Notes: a model not told the origin generated them from the letters alone. A stretch of 64,000 nucleotides of DNA from Euryhalocaulis caribicus (GCF_000412185.1 NZ_ASJA01000002.1:215524-279523); one strand, 5' to 3'. Numbered from the stretch's first letter, positions 1 to 8,861 are shown. Numbers and translations: made by a program.

Positions 1-457
1 TTCCGGTATTTTCCATCGAGGACCAGGGCTCTTTCGGCGGCAGCTTTTCGCCGCGCTGGAGCAGTTCGACCGATATGCCGTCCGGCGAGCGGACGAAAGC
101 CATATAGCCGTCGCGCGGCGGCCGGTTGATCGCGTAGCCCATGGACTGAAGATGGCCGCAGAGGGCGTAGACATCCGCCACGCGATAGGCGACGTGGCCG
201 AAATTGCGACCGCCCTCATAGTCCTCCGGATCCCAGTTATGGGTCATCTCGATCATCGGCAGACCTTCGGGCAGCGGATATTCGTCGCCCTTCAGGCCCG
301 AGGCGGCGATATCGTCCGGATGGGCAAGGAAGATCAGGGTGAAGCGCCCGGCCTCGCTGTCCGACCGCCGCACCTCTTTCAGGCCGAGGCCTTCGCAATA
401 GAAGCGCAGCGACTCGTCCACGTCGCGGATACGGACCATGGTGTGCAGAAAGCCCAT
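1..457 (-). CDS. gloA: lactoylglutathione lyase (glyoxalase I), 3' end outside window
   Basis: Converts the methylglyoxal-glutathione hemithioacetal to S-lactoylglutathione in the cytosol. The 152 visible residues form a VOC-fold monomer starting MGFLHTMVRIRDVDES. The four metal ligands of bacterial GlxI are visible: His5 (LHTM), the Glu in MIEMTHNW, the His in NFGHVAYRV and the Glu in ISVELLQ. The reading frame is still open at base 1, so the C-terminus lies outside the window. The ATG at 455-457 is the only sensible start. It follows the upstream membrane-protein gene after 2 nt and is probably co-transcribed with it and the Ada-like gene. Confidence 0.9.
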   Translation of the reverse strand, partial: MGFLHTMVRIRDVDESLRFYCEGLGLKEVRRSDSEAGRFTLIFLAHPDDIAASGLKGDEYPLPEGLPMIEMTHNWDPEDYEGGRNFGHVAYRVADVYALCGHLQSMGYAINRPPRDGYMAFVRSPDGISVELLQRGEKLPPKEPWSSMENTG

Positions 458-459
458 CC

Positions 460-951
460 TCAAGCGTCCCGGGTCTTGCGGTCAGCGGCCTCGCGGATGA
501 TTTCCTCGTCAATCGAGCCGCGGGGCTTGCGGTGGTAGAAGCGCGCGGCGAGCGCAACGATGACCGCCCACAGGCCGATCATCCCGAAGAACATGTAGAA
601 CTGCCACATCAGCACCCCCGGCGCGTAGAAAGCCGGGGTTTCCGCGCGCAGCCAGAAAAAGCGCCAGATCGCGTCCAGAAGCGCCATGACGGCGGGGGTT
701 AGCACCAGAACCCCGGCCAGGCCCGCCGCCATGAAGATCTGCCCGCGCGGGCCGTGGGCGCGCATGAAGGCGGCGCGGAATCCGTCCCGGTCCAGCCCGC
801 GGAGGGAAGCGGGGGAATCCTCGCATCTTTTGTCATAGACCTCGTCCGCGTCGCGCAGGGCGCCGCGCCGCATGAACCAAGTCACGACAGTCAGGCCCAG
901 CACGAAAATCGCGAAAAGAACGAAAAAGGCCGGAAGGAAATAGGATATCAC
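460..951 (-). CDS. small membrane protein of unknown function
   Basis: Not recognised. The 163-residue product has three predicted hydrophobic spans, at about residues 4-25, 75-95 and 115-140, and a charged C-terminal tail. A longer reading frame exists up to 1059, but I chose the GTG at 949-951 because it overlaps the TGA of the upstream Ada-like gene in a GTGA junction, the same coupling seen at many junctions in this window. It lies between the DNA-repair methyltransferase and gloA and is probably translated with them. No catalytic motif is visible. Confidence 0.6.
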   Translation of the reverse strand: MISYFLPAFFVLFAIFVLGLTVVTWFMRRGALRDADEVYDKRCEDSPASLRGLDRDGFRAAFMRAHGPRGQIFMAAGLAGVLVLTPAVMALLDAIWRFFWLRAETPAFYAPGVLMWQFYMFFGMIGLWAVIVALAARFYHRKPRGSIDEEIIREAADRKTRDA

Positions 952-1823
952 GCGGCGTGAAGCTCCCTGAAGCTTTCGAAGGCCAGCATGGCCCGCTTGC
1001 GGTCGACGCCCCAGTGATAGCCGGTCAGGCGGGCGTCTGACGAGAGGGCGCGGTGACACGGAATCAGCCAGGAGACCGGGTTGCGCCCCACCGCCGCGCC
1101 GACCGCCCGCGCCGCCGAGGGCTTGCCGATGGCCGCGGCGATGTCGCCATAGGCCACCGCCTTGCCCGGGGGGATAGCCAGAAGCGCGCGCCAGACCTGA
1201 CGCTGGAAATCCGAGCCATAGAGGGCGAGCGGGGTGCGCTCGCCGGCAAAAATCCGTGCGGCGTATTCTCCGGCGGCGGCGTCATCGCGCACAAATTCGG
1301 CGGCGGGATAGCGGGAGGTCAGGTCCGTTTCCGCCGCTTCCTCCGCGCCCTCATCGGCAAAGGCCAGCGCGGAAAGCCCGCGCGGCGCGATCAGGAAAAC
1401 GCCGATCCCGAACGGAGTGTCGGCGCGGCCGAGACGGAATGTCAGGCCCTGGCCCCGGCGTTTCGCGTCGCCCGGCGTCACGGCCTCCTGCGCGATATAG
1501 AGATCATGCAGGCGGGAGGGACCGGAGAGCCCCGACTCCAGAGCCGCCTCCAGAATGGAGGCGCCGTCCGCGAGCAGGGAGCGGGAGAAGGCGTGGGTCA
1601 GCGCGTCTGAAAACCGCTTGGGACTGGTGCCTGTCCAGCGGGCGAAGGTGCGGTGGAAATGATGCGGGCTGACCCCGGCCTGACGCGCCGCGTCCTCGAA
1701 AGAGGGCCGGTCGCGCCAGTTTTCCTCAAGATATTTCAGCGCCGTGGTCACGCGCTCATAGTCACGGCGGGCCTGATCCAGATCGTTGGCGGCGGAGGGT
1801 TGCGTCATGGTGGTCGTGGTCAT
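948..1823 (-). CDS. AraC-type HTH fused to O6-alkylguanine-DNA methyltransferase (Ada C-terminal type)
   Basis: Repairs O6-alkylguanine by transferring the alkyl group to its own cysteine and may also act as a transcription factor. Residues about 20-105 form an AraC-type helix-turn-helix (AARQAGVSPHHFHRTF). Residues about 200-285 form the methyltransferase domain, with the helix-wing region GKAVAYGDIAAAIGKP and the acceptor motif PCHR. The N-terminal zinc-cysteine phosphotriester-sensing domain of E. coli Ada is absent, so activation by that route is not expected. The protein is 291 residues. A second in-frame ATG at 1808 is an alternative start. Confidence 0.88.
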   Translation of the reverse strand: MTTTTMTQPSAANDLDQARRDYERVTTALKYLEENWRDRPSFEDAARQAGVSPHHFHRTFARWTGTSPKRFSDALTHAFSRSLLADGASILEAALESGLSGPSRLHDLYIAQEAVTPGDAKRRGQGLTFRLGRADTPFGIGVFLIAPRGLSALAFADEGAEEAAETDLTSRYPAAEFVRDDAAAGEYAARIFAGERTPLALYGSDFQRQVWRALLAIPPGKAVAYGDIAAAIGKPSAARAVGAAVGRNPVSWLIPCHRALSSDARLTGYHWGVDRKRAMLAFESFRELHAA

Positions 1824-1930
1824 GGCTTTATCATCTTGCTTGTAGCGCCCGTCCCGGTAGGGCGGGAAGGGCCGTCGCGGATGAAGTTACGGGCGCCAAT
1901 GATGCGCGGCGACCCGAACCTTGCGCCGTT

Positions 1931-2455
1931 TCAGGCGCGTTCCGCCCGGGCGTCCGCAAAGGCGCGGCCCAGCGCGTCGCCAAAAGCCTCGCGTTCCTCG
2001 GGGGAAAGAAAGGCGCCGAGGACCAGCGTCTTGCCCGAGATCGTGACGCAGACCTGACCTTCATGCTTCATCGGCCTGTCCACCTGCACCCGGGCGAGCT
2101 GGGGCGCCACGCGCCAGTGGCGGGCATATCCGTTGGGCGCGATGCGGGCGAATTGCGCGCCCTCCGCGGTGACCTGCACCAGTTCCCGCAATCTTCCCTG
2201 CCGGTAGGAGAGACGAAACGCGCCCCAGACCAGCAGCACGTCCAGCCCGAAAAACCCGATGACCGGCCAGGCGCCCATGGACACGAAAGCGATCCCGGCG
2301 AAAAAACTGGCCGCGACCAGCGTGCCCATCAGCGCCACGAAACCGATATTGGGCAGGGAGCGATTGGGCGCGAGGGTGGCGTCCATATAGGTCCGTCCCG
2401 AGAGGCGGGAAGGCAGGCCCGGCGCCGCGGGCAGGGTTTCCATCCGTGCGGCCAT
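1931..2455 (-). CDS. DUF2244 family membrane protein
   Basis: Resembles DUF2244, a family of small alphaproteobacterial membrane proteins of unknown function often found near nth or cytochrome oxidase genes. Two adjacent hydrophobic spans (NIGFVALMGTLVAASFFAGI and ISMGAWPVIGFFGLDVLLVW-like) are followed by a soluble C-terminal part ending in SPEEREAFGDALGRAF. The start is uncertain. The longest frame begins at 2494 and would share a CATG with nth; in-frame ATGs at 2455 and 2443 avoid this and fit the family length better. It is divergent from nth, so both promoters must lie in a very short interval or inside the genes. Confidence 0.65.
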   Translation of the reverse strand: MAARMETLPAAPGLPSRLSGRTYMDATLAPNRSLPNIGFVALMGTLVAASFFAGIAFVSMGAWPVIGFFGLDVLLVWGAFRLSYRQGRLRELVQVTAEGAQFARIAPNGYARHWRVAPQLARVQVDRPMKHEGQVCVTISGKTLVLGAFLSPEEREAFGDALGRAFADARAERA

Positions 2456-2492
2456 TGCAGAGAGGCATATAGGCGGGCTATCGGCTTTCGTC

Positions 2493-3155
2493 ATGGGACA
2501 AAGACGCAGATTGACGCAGGACGAGGCGGCCGAGCTTTACGAGAAGCTGGGCGAGGCGCTGCCGGAGCCGAAGACGGAGCTGGTCTATAGCGATCCGTTC
2601 ACCCTTCTGGTGGCGGTGGTGCTGTCCGCGCAGGCCACCGATGTGGGCGTGAACAAGGCCACGCCCGGCCTGTTCGCGCTGGCCGGCACGCCGGATGAGA
2701 TGGCGAGGCTGACGCCGGAACAGGTGGAGGAGAAGATCAAGACGATCGGCCTCTACCGGAACAAGGCAAAGAACGTGGTCGCCCTGTCGAAACAGCTGAT
2801 CGAGGAACATGACGGAGCGGTGCCGCAGACCCGCGCGGCGCTGGAAGCCCTGCCGGGCGTTGGCCGGAAGACCGCGAACGTGGTGCTGGCCGAGGCGTTC
2901 GGTGAAGGAACGATCGCTGTGGACACCCATGTTTTCCGGGTTTCCAACCGCACCGGCCTGGCCCCCGGCAAGACCGTCGACAAGGTCGAGGAAAAGCTGA
3001 TGAAGATCACGCCGGAGAAATATCTCCACGGCGCGCATCACTGGCTGATCCTGCATGGCCGTTATGTCTGCAAGGCGCGCAAGCCCGAATGCTGGCGCTG
3101 TCACGTGGCCGATATCTGTCTTTACAGAGACAAGACGCCGAAGCCGGAGAAATAG
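2493..3155 (+). CDS. nth: endonuclease III
   Basis: Bifunctional DNA glycosylase/AP lyase that removes oxidised pyrimidines in base excision repair. The 220-residue protein matches the family length. The helix-hairpin-helix LPGVGRKTANVVL carries the catalytic Lys126, Asp144 lies in VDTHVFR, and the 4Fe-4S loop has Cys193, Cys200, Cys203 and Cys209 in the C-x6-C-x2-C-x5-C pattern. It converges on the DUF6438 lipoprotein gene with only 4 nt between stop codons. Confidence 0.97.
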   Translation: MGQRRRLTQDEAAELYEKLGEALPEPKTELVYSDPFTLLVAVVLSAQATDVGVNKATPGLFALAGTPDEMARLTPEQVEEKIKTIGLYRNKAKNVVALSKQLIEEHDGAVPQTRAALEALPGVGRKTANVVLAEAFGEGTIAVDTHVFRVSNRTGLAPGKTVDKVEEKLMKITPEKYLHGAHHWLILHGRYVCKARKPECWRCHVADICLYRDKTPKPEK

Positions 3156-3159
3156 ACCC

Positions 3160-3633
3160 CTATTCGCGCGGCTTGGCGATCAGCGTGTCGTAATCGAAAG
3201 CCGCGCGAAGTTCTTCCAGCGCCTTGCGCATCTTCGGGGCGTTGCAGCCCTGATAATAGGCGACGCGCTTTTTCCCGGCCCGTTTCGACCAGGTGATGAT
3301 GGCCGTCTGGGCGTCCGTATGGGGATTCCGGCAGGCGGCCGGATTGCCCATGGTGATGTCCGGGTCGCGGGCGTCGAATCCGGCTTCTTCCAGCGCCGCG
3401 GCCGCGCGGTCATAGGCGGCCGGCGAAAGCTGGCCGCGATGCAGGCCGGTCTGGCGGGTGTTGCGCCCGCCTTCAAGCACATAGGCGCCGTCGCTGTGCA
3501 GGGTCATCGTGTAGACCGGACAGAAGCCGAAACACGGGGTTTCTTCGAGCGTGATCGCGGCGTCCGCGCCGGTTTCCGGCGCGGTTGCGCAAGCGGCGAG
3601 ACCGAGGAACAGGCAGACAATCGGGCGCTTCAT
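3160..3633 (-). CDS. DUF6438-type lipoprotein
   Basis: A 157-residue predicted lipoprotein: a short hydrophobic leader ends in the lipobox LAAC (Cys15). The mature part has a CFGFCPVY segment followed by YTMTLHSDGAYVLEGG, which resembles the DUF6438 domain of envelope proteins with unknown role. Additional cysteines (CRNPH, GCNAP) suggest disulfides in the periplasm. It is transcribed alone, tail to tail with nth. Confidence 0.6.
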   Translation of the reverse strand: MKRPIVCLFLGLAACATAPETGADAAITLEETPCFGFCPVYTMTLHSDGAYVLEGGRNTRQTGLHRGQLSPAAYDRAAAALEEAGFDARDPDITMGNPAACRNPHTDAQTAIITWSKRAGKKRVAYYQGCNAPKMRKALEELRAAFDYDTLIAKPRE

Positions 3634-3693
3634 GGCGTTTCCCTGCAGCCGGAAATGGGAGGCGAGAATTCTACGCCCGGCGCGGCGCGCGAT

Positions 3694-4587
3694 CTAGAGC
3701 AGCCGCGCTTCCAGCGCTTTGGTGAAGCGATCCGCAGCGGCGTCCGCGCCGTCTTCGGCGAAGGGCAGATAGAGATAGGGCTCGATCAGCTCCAGCTCCA
3801 TCACCAGCCACTGACCGCCCGGACCGCGCACCAGGTCAACACGCGCATAGAGGAGTTCCTCGCCCCATGCCTCCAGCGCGTTCTGCGCGGCCTCGATCTG
3901 CGAGAAATTGGGACGCAGCGAGACTTCGGTGGCGCCGAACAGGCTCTGGGTGCGGTAATCGCCGTCTTTGGGACGCTTCAGCAGGCCGTGGCTGAGCTGG
4001 CCATTATAGAAAATCAGCGTGACTTCGCCTTCTTCGGCGACCGCGCTCATATAGGGCTGGATCAGGCACTGGTCCAGCGGCAGGTCATCGGCGCCGGGCA
4101 GGCTTTCGCCCTGTTTGATGCGGGCCTGACGCCATGAACAGGCGCCGACCACCGGTTTGACGACCACTTCGTCTGTATCCAGATCCTCGAAAGCGGCGTT
4201 TATGCTGGTGGCGTCCGCGCTGTCCGCGCGCACGGTCGGCAGGCAGGGAACGCCCTTGTCCGCCAGATCCATCAGATAGGTTTTCTGCATGTTCCGGCGC
4301 AGCGTATCGACCGGGTTGAGAAGCCGGGTTTCCTTCGCGATGCCTTCCATTTCAGGCAGGAAAGTTTCGGGTTTTTTCGTGTAATCCCAGACGGCGCGCA
4401 CTACGGCGGCGTCATAGGAGGCCCAGTCCGTCGGCTCGTCCCAGACTTCGGGGAACAGGGTCAGGCCAGCGCGGCGGGCGGATTGGCTGAGGGCCGAAAG
4501 TTCGGATTCGACTTCCCAGGCGTCCTCGCGGCGGTTCTCACGGCCCGGGGCGACGTCGGCGGAGAGCAGGTAGGCGATGCGTTTCAT
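3694..4587 (-). CDS. ATP-grasp domain protein (RimK/glutathione-synthetase-like)
   Basis: A 297-residue protein with an N-terminal pre-ATP-grasp segment and an ATP-grasp core. The Lys of VVVKPVVGACSW, the EVTLIFYNGQLSHGLLKRP strand and the LYARVDLVRG and MELELIEPYLYL metal-binding segment are visible. Such enzymes join a carboxylate to an amine or thiol using ATP; the substrates here cannot be told. The Glu-rich end ELELIEP is typical of the Mg-binding loop. It is divergent from the PfkB kinase at 4714 with a 126-bp intergenic region. Confidence 0.7.
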   Translation of the reverse strand: MKRIAYLLSADVAPGRENRREDAWEVESELSALSQSARRAGLTLFPEVWDEPTDWASYDAAVVRAVWDYTKKPETFLPEMEGIAKETRLLNPVDTLRRNMQKTYLMDLADKGVPCLPTVRADSADATSINAAFEDLDTDEVVVKPVVGACSWRQARIKQGESLPGADDLPLDQCLIQPYMSAVAEEGEVTLIFYNGQLSHGLLKRPKDGDYRTQSLFGATEVSLRPNFSQIEAAQNALEAWGEELLYARVDLVRGPGGQWLVMELELIEPYLYLPFAEDGADAAADRFTKALEARLL

Positions 4588-4713
4588 GGGTCCGGTCGCT
4601 ACCGGAATATGCAGCGCACGCCAAGCCCGCCTTGCAATTGGCCGCGCAGGATGGCTTGTTCGGCGCGATTATTCGCACTTTCTGAATTCGCAATCTTTCT
4701 GGAGTTTGCTCCC

Positions 4714-5709
4714 ATGAGCACCCCCCGTTTCGACGTGATTGGCGTCGGCAACGCTATTGTCGACGTCCTGTCCCCGGTCGAGGACGCCTTTCTGGCCAAG
4801 CACGATATCGCCAAGGCCGGCATGACCCTGATCGAACAGGACCGCGCCGAAGAGCTGTATGACGCGTTCGGCGAAAAGACCGAACAATCCGGCGGCTCCG
4901 CCGCCAACACCATCGCCGGCATCGCCTCCCTCGGGCTGGATGCGGCCTATATCGGCAAGACGGCCGATGACGGGCTGGGCGAGTCCTTCGGCGACGGCCT
5001 GCGCAAGCTGGGCGTCCATTACGAGACGCGGCCGCTCTCGGGCGGGCCGTCTACGGCGCGCTGCCTGATCGCGGTGACGCCGGACGGCGAGCGTTCGATG
5101 AGCACGTTCCTGGGCGCGTCCGTCGAGTTTTCCGAGGTCGACGTGGATTCCGCGCTGATCAAGGATTCCAAGATCGTCTTCATGGAAGGCTATCTGTTCG
5201 ACAAGGACGCCGCCAAGCACGCCTTCGTGCGCGCCGCCGAAGCCGCGGAAGCGGCCAACCGCAATGTCGCGCTGACGCTGTCCGACACGTTCTGCGTGGA
5301 GCGCCACCGGGCCTCCTTCCTTCACCTGGTGAAGAACCATGTCGATATCCTGTTCGCGAACGAGGCGGAGATCGCCGCGCTCTACGAGACCGATTTCGAC
5401 AGCGCCGCGGAAATGGCGCGGAAGGACTGCAAGCTTGTTGCGCTGACGCGGTCGGAGAAGGGCTCGATGATCGTCTCCGGCGAGGAGACCCATCACGTGA
5501 AGGCGCGGCCCATCGAGAAGCTGGTGGATGCGACCGGCGCGGGCGACCTTTACGCCGCCGGATTCCTGGCCGGCTATGCGCGCGGGCTGGATCTGGCCGA
5601 TTGCGGAACGCTCGGCTCCATCGCCGCGGCCGAAGTGATCAGCCATTACGGCGCCCGGCCGGAAGTTCCGCTGGATCGTCTGGCGGCGGAAGCCGGGATC
5701 CGGCTCTAG
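4714..5709 (+). CDS. PfkB-family carbohydrate/adenosine kinase
   Basis: A ribokinase-fold sugar or nucleoside kinase of 331 residues. The signature GGSAANTIAGIASLG near residue 55 and the C-terminal DATGAGDLYAAGFLAGYA, with its catalytic Asp in GAGD, are clear. The closest familiar type is the alphaproteobacterial adenosine kinase, but the substrate is not certain. A longer frame opens at 4483; I chose the ATG at 4714 because the family N-terminus begins here and TCTGGAG lies about 8 nt upstream. Its TAG interlocks with the stop of the convergent Smr gene (4-nt overlap). Confidence 0.88.
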   Translation: MSTPRFDVIGVGNAIVDVLSPVEDAFLAKHDIAKAGMTLIEQDRAEELYDAFGEKTEQSGGSAANTIAGIASLGLDAAYIGKTADDGLGESFGDGLRKLGVHYETRPLSGGPSTARCLIAVTPDGERSMSTFLGASVEFSEVDVDSALIKDSKIVFMEGYLFDKDAAKHAFVRAAEAAEAANRNVALTLSDTFCVERHRASFLHLVKNHVDILFANEAEIAALYETDFDSAAEMARKDCKLVALTRSEKGSMIVSGEETHHVKARPIEKLVDATGAGDLYAAGFLAGYARGLDLADCGTLGSIAAAEVISHYGARPEVPLDRLAAEAGIRL

Positions 5710-6227
5710 GCCTCTTTCCGTCTCACCCGGACATAGAACGCGCCCCCGCCGCCATGCCGGACATGGGCGGGGGCGTATCCGGAGACATGGGCGGAGAAAT
5801 CCGGGCTGGCGAGCCAGTCCGGGAAGCGGCGGCGTATGACGCCCTCGCCGCTCTTGCCTTTGCCCGTGATAATCAGAAGCGTGCGCTTTTCCTGCGCCCT
5901 TGCGCGGACGATGAAGTCCAGAAGGTCTGCACGGGCCTGATCCTGATTGAGACCGTGGAGGTCGATCCGTCCTTCCACCTCTATCCGTCCGCGGCGGACG
6001 CGTTTTTCGCCCGAGACGTCCGCCGGCCCGGGCGGGCGCGGGGGCGCAGCCTTGGGCGCCGGCGCGGCGGCGGGCCTTTGCGGCTTCGGCTTTGAGGCCG
6101 GAGCGCCTGCAGATTTAGAAACAGGTTCGGGGTCGGGAAGTTTGCGGCCCTCGCGCGGGCTGACGGTCCTCGCCACGCGGCGCCACACGGCGCGGTCTTC
6201 CGGGGTCAGATCCCGGCGGCGGGTCAT
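5706..6227 (-). CDS. Smr domain protein
   Basis: A 173-residue protein with a low-complexity Pro/Ala-rich linker (about residues 30-80) and a C-terminal Smr domain: IDLHGLNQDQARADLLDF and the glycine loop ITGKGKSGEGVIRR. Smr domains are small nucleases acting on nucleic acid, in several cases mRNA on stalled ribosomes. The ATG at 6225-6227 overlaps the stop of mltA in an ATGA junction, so I reject the longer frame reaching 6281. Synteny with mltA and the Tim44-like gene is typical for alphaproteobacteria. Confidence 0.85.
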   Translation of the reverse strand: MTRRRDLTPEDRAVWRRVARTVSPREGRKLPDPEPVSKSAGAPASKPKPQRPAAAPAPKAAPPRPPGPADVSGEKRVRRGRIEVEGRIDLHGLNQDQARADLLDFIVRARAQEKRTLLIITGKGKSGEGVIRRRFPDWLASPDFSAHVSGYAPAHVRHGGGGAFYVRVRRKEA

Positions 6228-7463
6228 GTCGCCGGTTCGGCCAGCTTCAGGGCCAGGGGCGAAGGCAGAAGCACGGTCCATCGGGCCGGGTGCTTCATCA
6301 CGCCCGCCAGATCGCCGGCCAGATCGCCGGTTCCGAAGAAGAGGTCGCCCCGCATCGGACCTTCGATGGCCCCGCCCGTATCCTGGGCGATAACCAGCAG
6401 GCTGCGGGCCTCGGCCTCCGCGTCGCCCGCTTGGCGCGGGATGCGGGTATTTATGAGAACGGGCGCGCCATAGGCGTGGAAATCGGGGTCCACGGCCATG
6501 CTGGCCATCGGGGTGAGCGGCGCGCCCTGCGCCCCGCGCGGGCCGCGGGCGGGATCATCCACCGACTCCGCGCCAAAAAAAGACATAGCGCGGATTCTCG
6601 TTCATCAGGGCTTTGGCGGCGGCATAACCCGCCTCGTCCATCCAGCGCTCGATCCCGGCCTTCGAGGCCTGCGACAGCGTCAGCTCGCCCCGGTCGATCA
6701 GAACACGGCCGATGGATCGGTAGGGCAGGCCGTTATGGGCGGCAAAGACCGCGCGTTGACGGCCGCCGCCGTCAAACCGGATACGGCCCGAACCCTGTAC
6801 CTGCAGGAAGAACACGTCCGCCGGACGGCCCCAGGCCAGCACCGGCGCGCGATCTGTGGAGATTTCCGCGCGCGGGTCATAGGGAATAAGCTTGCCGGTC
6901 TCCACCTGACCGACAACGCGATGACCGGCCAGTTCCGGATCGAACAGGCCGAGATCGGCAGTGACGAGATCTTCCGGACGGCCAAGAATGGGTTCGGAAA
7001 ACTCAGAGGTGCGCGCGCGGCTGACCACCAGTTCGGGTTCATAATAGCCGGTGAGAAGGCCGGTATCACTCTCCGGCCCGGTCACGCTCACCGGCAGGAA
7101 ATGAGTTTGGAAAAATGCGCGGGCGGCGGCGGCCTCCACCGGCGTGGCGGCGGCCGCCTCGCAGGCTGCGCGCCAGTCGGCCGCGATCCCGGCCCAGTCG
7201 CGCTTCGGGTTCATCGGCGCCTCATCCGGACGCGCGGCGATCTGGGCGCAGGAACGCTGGAATGCAGTCAGCGCGGCGGCGGCGTCCGCCTCCGCCCAGC
7301 CGTCCAGCGCCTCGAAATCGGTGAGGCGCAGCGAGATGTCGGGAATTTCCTGCTCGACCGCGGGGGGTTCGGGTTCGTCCGGTTGCTCTGGTTCGGGCGC
7401 GTCGTCGCGGCCGCAGGCGGCCATCAGGAAACATAGCGAGGCGAGAAGGCTGCGGCGGATCAT
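6224..7463 (-). CDS. mltA: membrane-bound lytic murein transglycosylase A, apparent frameshift
   Basis: Cleaves peptidoglycan glycan strands to 1,6-anhydro products at the outer membrane. The lipobox MAAC follows a short signal. Typical MltA segments appear in order: TGYYEPEL, then VFFLQVQGSGRI, then ENPRYVFF in one frame and APLTPMASMAVD, AQDTGGAIEGP and GDLFFGTG in another. The frame is broken at a run of seven T on the coding strand (plus-strand A-run 6575-6581). Six T would restore one protein of about 412 residues. Translated as written, the product stops soon after ENPRYVFF and loses the catalytic Asp region (QDTGG). The cause may be a sequencing error, a real mutation or slippage. The downstream smr gene is coupled by ATGA. 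Confidence 0.8.
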
Positions 7464-7510
7464 GCGGTCTTTCGCTCCTTCAGCGCCCGCGGGTCGAGAT
7501 ATCGTTTGCG

Positions 7511-8134
7511 TCAGGCGCGGCGGACCCGGCCCAGGACCCAGTTTGGATCGCGGGCGCCGGTATTGCGCTCAAACGTCCAGATTTCCTGCGCGGTGCGGAT
7601 GCGGGAGGGATCGCCCTCGATAATTTCGCCATCCGCATCGCGAATGATCGTGGTGAGGTCGGCCTCGAACCGCACGGAAACGCGGGCGGTCTTGCCGTCC
7701 AGCTCCGCATCCTCGATTTCCGCCTTGGCGAGGCGGACAATGTCGGTGGTCTGGCTCTGATTGTTTTCTTCGCGTTCGGCGATGGCCGCGTCATACCGGT
7801 CATAGACCGGGCCGGCGGTGAAGCGTTTCAGCGTGCCGCGGTCGCCTTCGGCAAAGGCCTGCACGATCATCTCGTAAGCGCCGCGCGCGCCTTCAACAAA
7901 TTCGTCCGGATCGAAGCCGGAATCGGCCCGGCGGATCGCCTCCATCCCGGCGGCGCCCGGGCCGGTGAAGGCCGGACGCGGCCCCTCGCTGCGGACATTG
8001 GCGTCGCGCAGCGTGGGTTCTTTCGCTTCCTTGCCCGGAACGGGCTCATGCCCGGTGCGGCGGCCCAGAACGGAGTATAGCCGGTAGATGAAGAAACCGG
8101 CGATGGCGGCGAATATGATGATCTGAAACAGCAT
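7511..8134 (-). CDS. Tim44/TimA domain membrane-anchored protein
   Basis: Bacterial homologue of the C-terminal domain of mitochondrial Tim44. The N-terminal span MLFQIIIFAAIAGFFIYRLYSVLG anchors it in the inner membrane. The C-terminal 120 residues, ending in EIWTFERNTGARDPNWVLGRV, are the Tim44-like fold. Role in bacteria: probably an envelope assembly or import-like adaptor, not well established. I chose the ATG at 8134 because GAAGG sits 6 nt upstream; the longer frame begins with TTG. It is divergent from secB, the usual alphaproteobacterial arrangement. Confidence 0.85.
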   Translation of the reverse strand: MLFQIIIFAAIAGFFIYRLYSVLGRRTGHEPVPGKEAKEPTLRDANVRSEGPRPAFTGPGAAGMEAIRRADSGFDPDEFVEGARGAYEMIVQAFAEGDRGTLKRFTAGPVYDRYDAAIAEREENNQSQTTDIVRLAKAEIEDAELDGKTARVSVRFEADLTTIIRDADGEIIEGDPSRIRTAQEIWTFERNTGARDPNWVLGRVRRA

Positions 8135-8330
8135 CAAGAGCCTTCGATTCAAACGCGTTGCGAACAGCTGGACACTATATAAGGGCTATGGCGGCAACGT
8201 CAGCCCGTCTGTTGCTGGAAACGCAGAGCCATGCTACCCGGCGCGCTTTCGCGAAATCATCCGCGCCACCCGGAAATTGACGCCCTTTTCGCGTCAGCCG
8301 GACGCGCGACAAGACGTGGTGAAACCAGAC

Positions 8331-8846
8331 ATGTCCCAGACCGACCAGCAGCCGGAAGCGGCGCAAGACGAGCCCCAGGTCCAGATCCTGGCGCAATATA
8401 TCAAGGATGCCTCCTTCGAAAATCCGCTGGCCCCGCGCTCTCTGCGCTCCGGCCAGAACCAGCCGCAGATCAGCCTGAACGTCGATGTCGGCGTGCGCAA
8501 TATCGAGGAAGACCTGAACGAGGTCGCCCTGCGCATCGAGGGCAAGGCCGAGCGCGAAGGCGAAGTCGCCTTTATCTGTGAGCTTGTCTATGCGGGTCTG
8601 TTCCGTTTCGTCGGCGTGCCGCAAGACCAGCTTCAGCCCTTCCTGCTGATCGAAGCGCCGCGCATGCTGTTCCCGTTCGCGCGCAATATCGTGGCGCAGC
8701 TGGTGCGTGATGGCGGCTTCCCGCCGCTGATGCTGGAGCCGATCGATTTTGCCGCGCTGTACCGTCAGCGGCTGGCGCAACAGGGCGCCGCGGAAAATGG
8801 CGATGGAACCGGCGGCGCCGAACAGGCCAATGGCGAAGAAAGCTAG
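8331..8846 (+). CDS. secB: SecB protein-export chaperone
   Basis: Cytosolic tetrameric chaperone that holds precursors unfolded and hands them to SecA. The 171-residue protein has the family core VQILAQYIKDASFENP, the acidic strand VDVGVRN, and LLIEAPRMLFPFARNI plus DGGFPPLMLEPIDFAALY near the C-terminus. The ATG at 8331 gives the standard N-terminus; the frame upstream to 8277 has no supporting signal. The 196 bp before it (8135-8330) must hold the divergent promoters with the Tim44-like gene; I see no clear consensus there. Confidence 0.95.
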   Translation: MSQTDQQPEAAQDEPQVQILAQYIKDASFENPLAPRSLRSGQNQPQISLNVDVGVRNIEEDLNEVALRIEGKAEREGEVAFICELVYAGLFRFVGVPQDQLQPFLLIEAPRMLFPFARNIVAQLVRDGGFPPLMLEPIDFAALYRQRLAQQGAAENGDGTGGAEQANGEES

Positions 8847-8861
8847 AGACCTTTAGCTTTC
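8838..8861. terminator. 8-bp hairpin between convergent secB and dnaQ
   Basis: GAAAGCTA (8838-8845) and TAGCTTTC (8854-8861) form a perfect inverted repeat with an 8-nt loop that covers the secB stop codon and reaches the dnaQ stop. There is no long U-tract on either strand, so termination efficiency is doubtful. Its position between two converging genes suggests a bidirectional transcript end. Confidence 0.35.

Noticed and set aside
6573..6583. Programmed -1 frameshift as an explanation for mltA
   Set aside because: The downstream frame is reached by skipping one base (+1 or loss of one T in RNA); a -1 slip on the T-run leads into the wrong frame.
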